A stretch of 64,000 bases of DNA, taken from Hirudinaria manillensis (lineage: Eukaryota > Annelida > Clitellata > Hirudinida > Hirudinidae). Where the stretch lies: positions 5,930,778-5,994,777 of the forward strand of contig CM067538.1 in NCBI GenBank assembly GCA_034509925.1, in the 5' to 3' direction. A program made the translations under genes and the position numbers. The notes beneath the pieces are model-generated. The model was not told where the DNA came from, ran no database searches, and saw only the letters and a list, made by a program, of their open reading frames with translations. This document shows positions 1-11,746 of the stretch, piece by piece (positions within the stretch are counted from its first letter, which is position 1; each line of letters begins with the position of its first letter).

Positions 1-12
1 GGAATTATAAAC

Positions 13-105
<93 letters not shown>
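13..105. repeat. ATT trinucleotide microsatellite
   Basis: About 30 tandem ATT units at the left edge of the window. A shorter GAT-then-ATT run follows at 280-333 and a TTTA run at 447-484. No coding sequence was recognised around them. Confidence 0.95.
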
Positions 106-107
<2 letters not shown>

Positions 108-291
108 CGACAATTCGTTGGCAAATCATCGTGCATCGTTAGGCCAGGGGCGTCATAAAAATTGGGAATCGATGAACACGTGACTCGACATCCTCACCGG
201 ATGCTCGAGGCACTCAAAGGATCGACACTTGCTTGGAAAATATTATTAAAATTATTAAAGTTTATCTCCATCCGATGAAATGATGATGATG

Positions 292-333
<42 letters not shown>

Positions 334-632
334 TAATCTTCAGATCCTGGAAAAAAGAAAGAATAATTAACTCTCGACCAAATAGAAATTATTATTTCCG
401 CCTCAATTTTAGTATGTAGGCTCAATTTCTTTTTGAAAACATATTACTTATTTATTTATTTATTTATTCGTTTATTTATTTATTTCCAATTTAATCTTTT
501 CACAGAAAATGAATTTTATAAATATTAACATGAAGATGACAATTTTTTTTTAGGAAAAACTGAAAAAAACCCACTACATTGTTATGCTATAAAAAGCTAT
601 GACATAAAACTTGACTCCAATTTCTCTCCTGC

Positions 633-633
<1 letters not shown>

Positions 634-705
<72 letters not shown>

Positions 706-1062
706 GCCACTATCACCATCCTCCTCCTCTTCATCATCATCATTATCATCACCACAATCATGCATTTGGCCCTCTTGCAACGAGCAGCATGCATTTACAA
801 GACATTGCACTTATAATAAATTTACCATAAAAAAGCAAAAGAAACATTTAAAAAAAAAAAAATTTCTTATTTCGAAAATCAAAATCTTCTCAACTTTTAA
901 GGAAAACTTGAAGGAGAACGTTTGAAAAAGAAGTTGAAGATGATAACAACGATGACAACGAGGCTGCTGCTGCTGCTGATGATGATGATGACGATGATGA
1001 TGACGACGACGATGATGATGATGATGATGATGATGAATGATGATGATGAATGATGATGATGA
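634..1062. repeat. CAT/GAT trinucleotide arrays
   Basis: Perfect TCA/ATC run at 634-703, a mixed CTC/TCA stretch to about 750, then a second GAT/GAC array at 968-1062. The two arrays have opposite strand polarity (CAT first, GAT second) and could fold back on each other. Confidence 0.9.
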
Positions 1063-2220
1063 CGATGACGACGATGAAGGTGAAGGGCACCATGACGAAC
1101 GGCTTTGATGGAAGATATTCTGCAGGCAAGTGCAGCAATTTGGCGCCAGTAAGGAGATAAACATAGGATCAAACGCATCCTCCTATTCATCATCGACGGA
1201 TGATAACGATCCTGGATGATGATGATGATGATCTCAATGCATCATCATCATCGCAATCATCGTCGTCGTCAACGTTATCGTCAAAGTGAAGATGATGATA
1301 ATGACAGCCATAATAAATGTAATCTCTTAATCTCGTTTTATAGAGAAACTGATTAGCCTGCTCGGACACCTGGCGACGAATAGAAGTTGAATTTGCACGA
1401 AAAGGCAGCGAAGCGTGTCCCCTTTCCACTCTCTCGTCACGCCTGAGCGACACCTTTCGGCCGACTTGGCTAGGTGTATCACTATCATCACCATTAAGTT
1501 GATCAGCATTATCATCAACAACAACACTAGTTTCACATTATGGATGACGATGACGATGAAGATCATTGCATCTGTTACAACCACTTAAAAGGCTTAAACC
1601 TTAAGTAGGAGCAGACGAATCTGCAAGAGGCGGGAGATTTTTAAATTTTGAAAAGACAACGTGTTTTGTTTATCTTTTTATGACTGAATCTTACTCAATT
1701 CCTTGAGGATGCTTCCGCTAGCTGATGGTTAAGTCGTTGTTACTATCATTGTTGTTGTTGCTGTTGCTGTTGTTGTTGTAGTAGCTCATTTGTAGTTGTT
1801 GTTATCAGTTAACTAATATCATTATGTTGCCAGTATTCTACTCCATCCATTCATCGATCCATCCAGCTATTTATTCACGAAAGAACCTGAAAGGTTATTT
1901 GTTTTCAAATTTAAAATAATGGATATTTACGGACTATAAATTCCCATAAACATTGCAAACTAAAATTAGAATATCAAATTATGGACAATAATTTGTGGGT
2001 ATTTATTATTCTGATGAAGGTTTTTCGATTAAAGGATTAAAAGTGGAAAATACGGTTTTAAATTTCTGAAGGTTTTGTCGAAAAGTGGAAAATATGTTTT
2101 TAATTTTTAAGTTTTTTTTTTTTTTTTTGAGAAATTGCAAAAAAAAAATCCCGAAGTTGTTTTCTGAAAACTTTGTCGTGACATTAATGATCATCATCAC
2201 CATCATCTTGAAGGTGCCCT

Positions 2221-2445
2221 CAATGAGGATGATAATGATATTGATGATAACAACGACGACGACGATGATAATGATATTGATGATAACAACGACGACGACG
2301 ACGATGATAATGATATTGATGATAACAACGACGACGACGATGATGATAATGATATTGATGATGACGACAACCACGCTGATGGTAATGATATTGATGATGA
2401 CCATAACGACAACGACGATGACGATGATGATAATGATGACAACTA
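2221..2445. repeat. Degenerate ~40-bp minisatellite made of GAT/GAC and AAC triplets
   Basis: Repeats of a block of GATGATAATGATATTGATG followed by ATAACAACGACGAC-type triplets, each about 39-48 bp, at least five copies. It is a higher-order array built on a trinucleotide repeat; copies differ in the number of GAC triplets. All six-frame ORFs across it are low complexity and are not called as genes. Confidence 0.8.
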
Positions 2446-2619
2446 CGATCATTATACCACTCCGTCTATAGCTTGAGGGATTGCGTCTCCAGCAGCACAA
2501 GGACAACGTTTTTATGGGTCTTTCATTCATCACTGTACTCGTCGTAGTTGTCATTGATATGATATATAGTTTGTTATTTATTATCAACAACTTACTCAGC
2601 GTCATCACCAATGCATACA

Positions 2620-2935
2620 TCATCGCCATCGTCGTCGTCGTCGTCATCATCGTCATCGTTATCATCATCATAGGCGTCTTCGCCATAACCGCTTGTCATA
2701 AACAATCTGCGTGGAATAAGATTGTCTTGAGGTCGAAATGCATGCACGAACAGCGATGGGCAATGCATGAACAATTCGTTCGTTCGTTCGTTCGTTCGTT
2801 CGTTCTTTGAACCCCTTTTATATGACTTCATTTCATGTTCTTGTTCGACGACGTCATCATCGTCATCGTCATCATCACCACCATTGTCGTCGTCGTCATC
2901 ATCGTAATCATCATCATCATCTTCATCCTCACCGT
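2620..2935. repeat. GTC/ATC arrays flanking a (CGTT)n run
   Basis: GTC/ATC-rich arrays at about 2620-2665 and 2849-2935 flank a (CGTT) tetranucleotide run at 2776-2805 of about seven units. Non-coding. Confidence 0.8.
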
Positions 2936-3179
2936 GAACTTTGCCCTAGTCACATCCATTTTGTAAGACATTCATCTATCGCCCTTTGAGTCCATCGAAT
3001 TACGTCATCATTTCGTTTTCCTTTCTCGCAATCATTATCAGGAACCACAAATCATCATCATCACCGTCATCACCAATGGGAACTGCGTGGGCGTTTAATC
3101 TTTAATTTGTTTTGCTTCTACTGTTGAGCTTCCTCTGCATTCAAGGTAACTTCCTGTGTTCTTTTCCATCACGTGATGG

Positions 3180-3191
3180 ATGGAGGAAGAA

Positions 3192-3223
<32 letters not shown>

Positions 3224-3453
3224 AGATAAAGACGAGGAAGCCATCGTTGCTCATCGCGTGATGGAATCGTGCTGCTCGTGATGAAAGTTGTGGGAAGTCA
3301 AAATGAACGGCTGGATAAAAGGGTAGATGGACGGACAGACTGATGGAGGGATGGAAGGCTGGATGGATGGATGGACGGACGGATGGATGGATGGATGGAT
3401 GGATGGATGGAGGGATGTACGGACGGAGTGATGGAGGGATGGATGGATGGACG
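3180..3453. repeat. GGAAGA and GGAT/GGAC tandem arrays
   Basis: Purine-only AGG/AGA triplets at 3180-3238, then a degenerate GGAT/GGAC tetranucleotide array at about 3325-3453. Non-coding. Confidence 0.85.
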
Positions 3454-3570
3454 GGACGTGAAGGCCTCAGTATATTTAAACCAAGACTGCAGCAACAAAA
3501 GAAATATTGCTGTATTTAGGGAAGAAATAAATTCTGAAGTAAATAAATTTAAAACTTCTCTTCTCGGTGA

Positions 3571-4290
3571 TAAAAATTAATCGATTATAATTATTTATAA
3601 ACAATTATTTTAAAAATTAATCGATTATAATTATTTATAAACAATTATTTTAAAAATAAATCGATTATAATTATTTATAAACAATTATTTTAAAAATTAA
3701 TCGATTATAATTATTTATAAACAATTATTTTAAAAATTAATCGATTATAATTATTTATAAACAATTATTTTAAAAATTAATCGATTATAATTATTTATAA
3801 ACAATTATTTTAAAAATTAATCGATTATAATTATTTATAAACAATTATTTTAAAAATTAATCGATTATAATTATTTATAAACAATTATTTTAAAAATTAA
3901 TCGATTATAATTATTTATAAACAATTATTTTAAAAATTAATCGATTATAATTATTTATAAACAATTATTTTAAAAATAAATCGATTATAATTATTTATAA
4001 ACAATTATTTTAAAAATAAATCGATTATAATTATTTATAAACAATTATTTTAAAAATTGATCGATTATAATTATTTATAAACAATTATTTTAAAAATAAA
4101 TCGATTATAATTATTTATAAACAATTATTTTATAATTTAATAGATTATATTTATTTATAAACAATTATTTTAAAAATTAATCGATTATAATTATTTATAA
4201 ACAATTATTTTAAAAATAAATCGATTATAATTATTTATAAACAATTATTTTAAAAATTAATCGATTATAATTATTTATAAACAGTTGTTT
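3571..4290. repeat. 40-bp satellite, about 18 head-to-tail copies
   Basis: Eighteen near-identical 40-bp units, visible as identical blocks offset by 40. Each unit contains the palindrome TAATCGATTA and the motif ATTTATAAACAATTATTTT. Units differ mainly by TTAAT/ATAAAT at the start. One unit near 4132-4150 is diverged (TAATAGATTATATTTATT). The array ends near 4290 in a partly diverged copy (ACAGTTGTTTG). The low divergence between copies implies recent homogenisation. Confidence 0.95.
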
Positions 4291-4365
4291 GATTACGTAA
4301 TTAATTTTGTGGGCTTTGGAAGTTGGATAAATCAATTAACAAGGGAAAATAATCGATAAACGAAT

Positions 4366-4500
4366 ATTATTATAGTTATTATTATTATTATCATTATTAT
4401 AGTTATTATTATTATCATTATTATAGTTATTATTATTATCATCATTATAATAACTATAATAATATCATTATAAAATCATAATATTATATTATGATATTTA
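4366..4500. repeat. TTA/ATAG microsatellite with inverted AT arms
   Basis: TTATTATTATTATCATTATTATAG-type blocks repeat about three times and are followed by a partly inverted segment (ATAATAACTATAATAATATC). AT-only and non-coding. Confidence 0.75.
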
Positions 4501-4581
4501 TTATTATTTATTTATATCAAGGTTATCTTAATATTATATTAATATTAGATATTTACGATAAATTGTAAAATAATTAACTAC

Positions 4582-6496
4582 CTTCCACTGGATGGAGTGA
4601 AGCCATTGGTCTCTCAAGTACGAGTTGCTGGCCTGTGTTGTGGCGGAGGAGTATGGCTGGTTATTGGAACTTTCAGGATGACATTGGTGATGATGATGAT
4701 GACATGGATGGTGATGATGATGATGGTGATTGTGATGATGATGATGATCGTGATGACGATGACATGGATGATTATGATGATGATGATGGTGATGACGATG
4801 ACATAGGTGATGATGACGACGACGACGATTGTGTTGACAATCGTGCTGATAATGATTAATTTAGATGAATTCGACAATAATTACACAACATTCCGAGACA
4901 GAGAAAGATGTCAAATCTTCCCACGCATCCATCTGACCATTTGTTCATTCATTCATCCAACAATCCATCCATCCATCCGTCCATTTTTGTCCTCCGTTCA
5001 TTTTCCATACATCCATTCATCCACCTGTGTTACACACCTGGAGGAGAACAGATCCGTCAGCGATGGTGATCCTAAGACAGAACTTGTGTCCAGCGTCCCA
5101 CCTGGAAATGGTGTTGATATCCTGAATGCTACTGTAAGGAATGCTCTGTTCCATGAAGCCACTGGGCTGTTTTGATTGAATTCAAGTGATGGTCATGATT
5201 ATGATTGATTATGATGCTCCTGTGTAATATAATATGATAGGCGCGGATTTCTCAAATGTTGTGCTGTTTAATTGTGATAGCATAATTTGCAGATTTGATG
5301 CGTAAATAAGTAGATTAACTTTAATAAACTTTTCTCTAGAAAATGGCGTGGTTGCAATTTTCAAGTTAGAAATAAAATCTTATTAAAAAAAAATTTCCTT
5401 TTTAATATTAAATTTTAAAACTTAAAATTACTTCGAGATTGCTTTTTGGCAATTTTTTTTTTAGAGAATATCATTATATAACGGTGGCAATGACAACAAA
5501 AATATCACCCTCAGGTAAACCATCATCATCATCATCAACAACAACAACAGCATGGCTATCATCATCGTCATGATCATCGTCGTCGTCGTCATCATCATCA
5601 CCATCATCACCATCATCATCAGCAGCAGCACCATCATCACTACCACCATCAACAACACGACTATCATCATCACCATCGACTTCTATTCGAAAGCCTTGAC
5701 TGATATTTTATAATCGTGCGTGATCAACTGAAATTTGGAGCCATCCTTTCGTAGCCATGACGACGATGACGACGATGACGACGATGATGAACTATCATCA
5801 TTTGTTTGTTGCAAAACATTCGTGTCGTTGTTGTTGGTGTTGTTGGTGATGTTGTTGTTGATGTTGGTGTTGATGATGATGTTGATGGTTGTGTTGATGA
5901 TGTTGTTGTTAATGTTAATGATGATGATGTTGTTTGTTTATGTTGCTTATTGATTGATCAATGGCCGGCAGTCATTTGAAGTCGTTAGTGATAATAAAGA
6001 ATACCGTGATGCAAACAAAGCGATCTATCACTTTCTAATGATGATGATGATAATGACGATGAAGGAGACGACGACGACGACGATGATGATGATGATGACG
6101 ATGAAGGAGACGACGACGACGACGATGACGATGATGATGATGACGATGATGACAACAACCAACGTAGCAGCGTCCACGACATCAACTCGGATCTTCTCTT
6201 CTGGAGATCCAATCGAGTGGGCGTAGACATTCGACAATCCCGTCCAATCAGAAGCAGAGCTCAGAATGACGTCATCGGGATCAAAAACTCCATCTTCCAA
6301 CTAAGCCTTGAAGCCACATTCGAACTAAAGTCCACCACCACAAGCGTCAACGTCGTGGTCGTCGTCATCACCATAAATATCATCATCATCATCGTCATCA
6401 TCATCGACGTCGTCAGCGACAATTCACTCAACAGTTTATTTTGAATGCAATCAAGCACGATGGTTGATGATGATGACGGTTTTACTAATAATAATA

Positions 6497-6545
<49 letters not shown>

Positions 6546-7745
6546 TTTATTTTGTTCTAGATTTTGAAGGAAAAGATATTCAACATCGTGATGGCTTTTT
6601 CCAAGAATTCATTGGAAAATGGGAATATTTAATTGCCACTAGGGAATAAAAATATTATTTTTGATTTTAATAAAAATTTACAATTATAAAAATAAACATT
6701 ATTTTATTATTATTATTTTCTAATTAAAAATACGAATTATTTTAATGTTATAATAACAAATTATTATTTTAAAAACGAACACTACCTTATTATTATAATT
6801 ATTATTAGTTTTTAAATAATTATATTTAAATAATAATAAATAAATATTATTTTATTATTAGTTTGAAAATAAAATTATAAATTATTTTTATTGCCATCTC
6901 TAACAAAAATAAAAATTATTAATCCATTATTATTTTCCGAATAAAAATGAAAATTTATTTTTCGTTATTATTTTCTAAATAAAAGACTAAAAATGACAGT
7001 TGAAATGAAAGCAGACATAACTGGAAATTCCGTCCATGTTTACCATCTCTTCATCCATCTCCAGAAAGGCACATCCGACAAAATGGACTCTTTCTGTTCC
7101 ATCAGCAGTTTTATTTCGATAAATAATATTCATTAATACATTTATAAATTAATATAAAATAATTAACACATTAATACAATTATAAGTTGCATTATATATA
7201 TTATGATTTTTAGGGCCGGTCGGTCTACCGGAAGCTGCGCTTCCTTAAGACTGACCCTATGAGTTTATTTTGTACTTTAAGTTCATTGGTTTCATTGTGT
7301 TATGTACATAATTGTTTGTTTAATATTGTACATGTTCAATTTGCTATTTGTTTTTTCAGTTGATTTGATACCTTAATAAAAAAAATAATAAATAATATAA
7401 TAAAAATTTATTTAAAAAATGACACATTAATCTAATTATAAGTTTATTATAAATCTTAACACATTAATGTAATTATAATTTAATTTAAAATTGATCAATT
7501 TATCATTTATTTATTTGTCAATCAATACGGCTTTATTCCTAGATATCTGCCATTTTCTATGCGTCTGCACTGTGTTCAAATTTTTCATTTTTATAAATTT
7601 AAAATTATTTTAAATAAAAATTTAAATCTTATACTTTGTAAAAGAAGTTGAATCAGAAATTCAAAATTATAATTAATTCGATGAGATGAATTGATTGATT
7701 TATTGATTGATTGATTGTTTTATTGATTGATTGATTGATTGATTG

Positions 7746-7827
<82 letters not shown>

Positions 7828-8966
7828 ATAAGACATAATTTTAAATCTAACTTTTGTAATTATAATCAAATTATTTTGCTATTACAAAATGCAAAATTTT
7901 GGACATTCATAAATAGAAATCCAGAAATGTAAGTAAACTTTTAAATCAGAACAATAAACTTTTTCTTTGGGGGGGAGTTTAATAGTAATAGTTAATAATA
8001 ATAATAATAATAAGAAGAAGAAGAATAACATTTAATAATAATAATAATAGTTATTAATAATAGTTAATAATAACAATAATAGCTATTATTATTACTAAAC
8101 CCCCCAAAAACCGGAATGCTTTGGACGCATTACTCTAGAAATACTGAATTTCCGGTGGATTTTCCTCAAAAAATGAACAAAATGAGTGGAAATCCAATTA
8201 GTCACGATGAAAAGGAAACCAGGAAAAGAAGGACACGTTGGAGCAGGAGATGGAAATTGAAAGCGAAACATCGGAAACTCCATTGTTGCTTTACCGATTT
8301 CGCTTCGCCTGTTGCTAATATCTCTTCCAATTTCGATTTTCCTGCGATTTTTTGCAGGTATTTTTGACGGAATTTCACATAAAATAAAATACGGCTTAAT
8401 TTAATTTAGTTCGTTTTTTTTTTTATTTCTTATCCAATTTAGATAAAAGATTTTATTAAATTTACGTGGATTAATTCAGACAAATAAGGTCAACAGGTCC
8501 ACGTGAATTCAGCAAGGAAAAATCTAACATTAAAACATAATATGAAGCTTGAGGGAAAAAATACATTACAATAATATTCTATTACAATCACCGATATCAT
8601 TATCATCATCATCATCATCGTGTTAATCATAACATCTAATCACAACCATAGTTATCAACCTAATAGATATTACCACCAGAAGTTCCTTTATAGTCATTGT
8701 CTTCATCACCATCATCGTCACCATAACATAACCATCGCCATCATCATCATCATCATCATCATCTCCTCAGCAACCACCTCCAGCTCTCCATGAACCTCCC
8801 TAATGAATAATCCCCTTCCATTAAGAAGAGCAATGGACTCGAAAAAGGGTAACCTTCCTAATTTATTCGGCCAACATTTCTCCTGTTCCTGAAATAGTTT
8901 AAATAAATAGAAAATGAAAATAAAAATAAAAATATTAATGACAATAATAACAATAATATTAATAAA

Positions 8967-9010
<44 letters not shown>

Positions 9011-11746
9011 TAATAACATGGAAAGGATAAAATTTACAAATCAATGAATAAATAAATTGATTTATTATTCCGCATTAACGAATTAGACGACGTCTGAATC
9101 GTGATTTTCATAAATAACAATAAACGTCAAAATTAACTTAACAGTAATAAAAAAAATGAAAAAATGATAATAATAACAATAATAATAATAATAATAATAA
9201 CAAAAATAATAACACTAAATTATGGTGCTTGCAAAGCGTCGAGATTCGAGTACTGCTGCTGCCGTTGTCGAAATTAATTTCGATTTTCATGATTACCAAA
9301 TGATGTCGCACGATATTCGGGCTTGGGGAGATTTGAGGGGTTAACCACCACGACCACCACCACCCCTGCACCACGCCATCCACCCCTAGCCACCCATCAT
9401 CATCAAAGATGCAACTTCAGGGAATCATTAACTCTAAAACAATAAAAATATTTAATAATACTGTTATTATTATTATTGGAAAATTATGGACACCCCCAGA
9501 GCACCCACAATGCACCTCAAAGCGTACAACCATGCAACATGCATCGTGCACGGTATCCAAGGCAACGAACGGAAGTCAACAGAACGCTCGAGAGGGCGCC
9601 AGTGTAGCGCCGATCGATAAACGAGTCGCACAGCCGAGCGAGCGAGCGCAACACAAAAAACGAACCGACAATCTGAAATGGAAAGCGAAACCGACCGTCG
9701 TGGACCAAATCTCGGAATTCCCCAGCATGAGATGATGGCATTCCCACCTGCGCAGGTAGCGCGAATTCATTATCTTGCTGACCACGGTCTTCGTGTGGTT
9801 CAGGCGACACACCTGGACGTCACTGGCGACGATCAATTTGTACCTGGAAGAGATAGAAAGGTATTCATTAAAGGCCACCGTTTGTTCCGGAGTTCCGTCT
9901 TCTTCCAACTTGTCGGAGATTCAAGATTGGATTCAATTTAATGATAATGGAAATTACGATTGGAATTAATATTAAAGGTGATTGTTAATAAATATTTATT
10001 TATTTAATTTATTTTATCTAAATTTGTGATTAATTTGATTTTGAATTATTTAATCTATGAATATATTTTAAAACTATTTTATGAGTAGTAAATATCATAA
10101 ACATATGACAATTATTTCGTTACGAACCAAGAAGATGTGATTAAATGAAATAATTAATAATATCTAATAATATTAACAAACAATAATAATAGTATTATTT
10201 ATAATTAATAATATTTCTTTGTTTATTTATTAATTAATACCATCACCATAGCAACGAGGTGCATCAATCTTCCCAAAAAAAAATATTTTTACACCAATGC
10301 ATCACCGAATCAGCATCTGAAAGCAGCAAACATGGAATTTTATTGCACCAATTACGAACTCTTTTTTATTTATTTATTTATTTATTTATAAATTAATTAA
10401 TTAATTAATTTATGATACTTTTTTGAAAGTCTAAGAGTATCAATGTGGTGATGTGAGGTTGTGCCATTTCAAGACAACAAGCATAATAAGGCTATCACAT
10501 AATAATAATAATAATAATAATAATATTAATAACAATAATAGTAACAATAATTATCATCATTATCATGCATATCTGATGATAGGTAAAAGAAATAGAAAAA
10601 ATATGAAATAAACAGAAATAAATTCTTCAAATAAATGCGGGAAAAAAGATTTCCTGGAATATTCATTTAATGATCTGAAAATTTGTTTTGAAACGACATT
10701 TTTTTTCGTCTTTTTTAGAAACAATTCGGTCGTTAAGGAAGCAAAAATCCTCTGATGTTATTTAATTAAATTCTTAATATTCAATAACAACAAAAACAAG
10801 GAAAATTAAAAATAATATTCGCAAAGAGAAAATAAATTTCATCATTAAAATCGATCAAATATAAAAAAGAAATAATAATGGCTTAAATAAAAAATATAAA
10901 TACTGTGCCAATATAATTGCTGTTGTTGTTGTCATTATTAATAATTAATTATTGTTGTTATAATTAATACTTGTAACCACTTAAAAGTGTTGTTGTACTG
11001 CATACGGCAACAATTACAACAACCATCACAAGTCTCTCATCAACGCCACCACTATCACTACCATCATTAACATCATCACCATCACCAACATCATCATCAT
11101 CATCGTCGTCACCATCCCTTAATCACCTGGTCCCTGAACGGTGGGCTGCCGTCGGAGAGCAAGGTGGCGTCGGATTATTGGTCAGCGTGGAAACGGAATG
11201 CTGGGAAAGGACCGGAGATGAGCAGGTGACGTCGCGTCCGGCGACGGCAGCCGCGCCGGCGTTGACGGCGAGATCAGACGACGACGAAGTGACGTCATCG
11301 CCCGCTATGACGATGACGTCGGCCGAAGTCGGAACCGCTCTCCTAGCGGAAGGATCCGGAAAGATCTCGTCTGCACTGTCGGATATTCTTTCAATCGCCT
11401 CGTCGTGCGCTTCGCTGTTGTCTTCCAGAAAGAAGTCCGTCGACGACTTCTTGTCCTCGATTTTCCTAGACGTCATTCGACCGAGCGATATTTGAGAGAA
11501 TTTCCTTCCGGTCAAGCAAGGAGAGAGAAAATTTAGAGAGGACAGGCTCGGAGAAGACCTGAAAAATCCTTTCCTCTTTTTCGACGACACCAAGGACTGG
11601 CTCTGATCACCCCTGGTCAGGTCAACGGCTCCCTCCAGGTGACCGACCTTGGGGGCGTCGTGTGACGCCCTTCGGGGGGGACTAGACGACGTGCTGAGAG
11701 AGGAGTGAGTGGCCGTAGGTTTTGAGAACTTGATGCAGTGGGACAT
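4582..11746 (-). CDS. CMIP: CMIP-like protein (c-Maf-inducing protein family), 5' part of gene
   Basis: Minus-strand exons: 11746-11127, 9843-9696, 5166-5038 and 4632-4582, giving 316 continuous residues. In vertebrates CMIP is a cytoplasmic PH-domain plus leucine-rich-repeat adaptor of signalling. Residues 1-206 (exon 1) are Ser-rich and unlike anything I know. From residue 207 the sequence follows vertebrate CMIP: RYKLIVASDVQVC, SKIMNSRYLRRWECHHLML, then PSGFMEQSIPYSSIQDI, KFCLRITIADGSVLLQ and ASNSYLRDQWLHSIQWK. Phases agree at all three joins (2, 0, 0). Donors are CAG|GTGATT, ACG|GTCGGT, CAG|GTGTGT and AAG|GTAGTT. The start at 11746 is the first ATG of the open frame; an upstream exon is possible because CACACTTCAAG precedes it. 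Introns of 1.3, 4.5 and 0.4 kb are microsatellite-rich. The rest of the protein (helical region and LRRs) was not found before the left edge. Confidence 0.85.
4681..4850. repeat. GAT/GAC array in CMIP intron 3
   Basis: Imperfect GAT/GAC/GGT triplets, with a motif ATGACATGGATG recurring about every 70 bp. It lies between CMIP exons 4 (4582-4632) and 3 (5038-5166). Confidence 0.85.
5519..6545. repeat. Cluster of trinucleotide arrays in CMIP intron 2
   Basis: Successive arrays: CAT/ACA (5519-5680), GAC/GAT (5757-5790), GTT/GAT (5817-5940), two copies of an ATGAAGGAGACGACG-containing GAT/GAC block (about 6034-6170), CAT/GTC (about 6340-6420) and AAT (6486-6545). Poly-Asp, poly-Ser and poly-Val ORFs over them are artefacts of repeat translation. 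Confidence 0.85.
6244..6274. promoter_or_regulatory. CCAAT motif next to a full palindromic CRE, inside CMIP intron 2
   Basis: A CCAATCA (6244) lies 17 bp before a perfect TGACGTCA (6267-6274) in the only non-repetitive island of intron 2 (about 6175-6335). The spacing resembles a proximal promoter or an enhancer bound by CREB/ATF and NF-Y. Function is inferred from motifs alone. Confidence 0.35.
7211..7390 (+). mobile_element. Possible 3' end of a retroelement with terminal hairpin
   Basis: A GC-rich fold-back (7211-7260) stands alone in AT-rich DNA: outer arms TAGGGCCGGTCGGTCT and AGACTGACCCT, inner perfect stem GGAAGC/GCTTCC with a 3-nt loop. About 110 bp of T-rich sequence follows, ending in AATAAAAAAAATAATAAATAA (about 7373-7392). 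A hairpin plus A-rich tail is typical of the 3' ends of non-LTR retroelements or their SINE partners. No reverse transcriptase remnant was seen. Confidence 0.3.
7689..7827. repeat. GATT/TTGA tetranucleotide microsatellite
   Basis: About 34 units of TTGA with two TTGT-type interruptions, the last about 80 bp perfect. It lies inside CMIP intron 2. Confidence 0.95.
7990..9215. repeat. AAT and CAT/ATC microsatellites in CMIP intron 2
   Basis: AAT runs at about 7995-8090, 8964-9010 and 9168-9205, and CAT/ATC runs at about 8600-8630 and 8739-8763. The ORFs around 8095-8367 on both strands match no family I know and are not called. Confidence 0.75.

Larger units (their letters stand above)
1..4581. 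other. Repeat-dominated stretch downstream of the last CMIP exon found
   Basis: No gene is supported here. The long open frames are translations of GAT/CAT, GGAT and ATT arrays and read as runs of Asp, Ser, His, Met or Ile. The window lies 3' of CMIP exon 4 on the minus strand, so further CMIP exons could fall here. I looked for the region that follows the PH domain in the vertebrate protein and did not find it. Non-repetitive islands at about 110-270, 1080-1200, 1330-1460 and 2460-2580 carry no recognisable protein. Confidence 0.7.

Noticed and set aside
574..1193. Open frames giving poly-Asp, poly-Ser and poly-His proteins
   Set aside because: Every frame over these GAT/CAT arrays is open on both strands; there is no other coding signal or known domain.
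2006..2686. 226-aa minus-strand ORF
   Set aside because: Low-complexity translation (Ile/Val/Met/Thr runs) of the 40-bp minisatellite and neighbouring triplet arrays.
3571..4290. Reading the 40-bp array as a CRISPR array
   Set aside because: Units are continuous with no unique spacers and the genome is eukaryotic.
9138..9383. 81-aa minus-strand ORF in CMIP intron 2
   Set aside because: Trp/poly-Leu composition from a triplet repeat; it does not match the CMIP region expected there, and exon 2 joins exon 3 in frame without it.
9409..9969. Plus-strand ORFs over CMIP exon 2
   Set aside because: Shadows of the minus-strand CMIP exon, which matches a known family.
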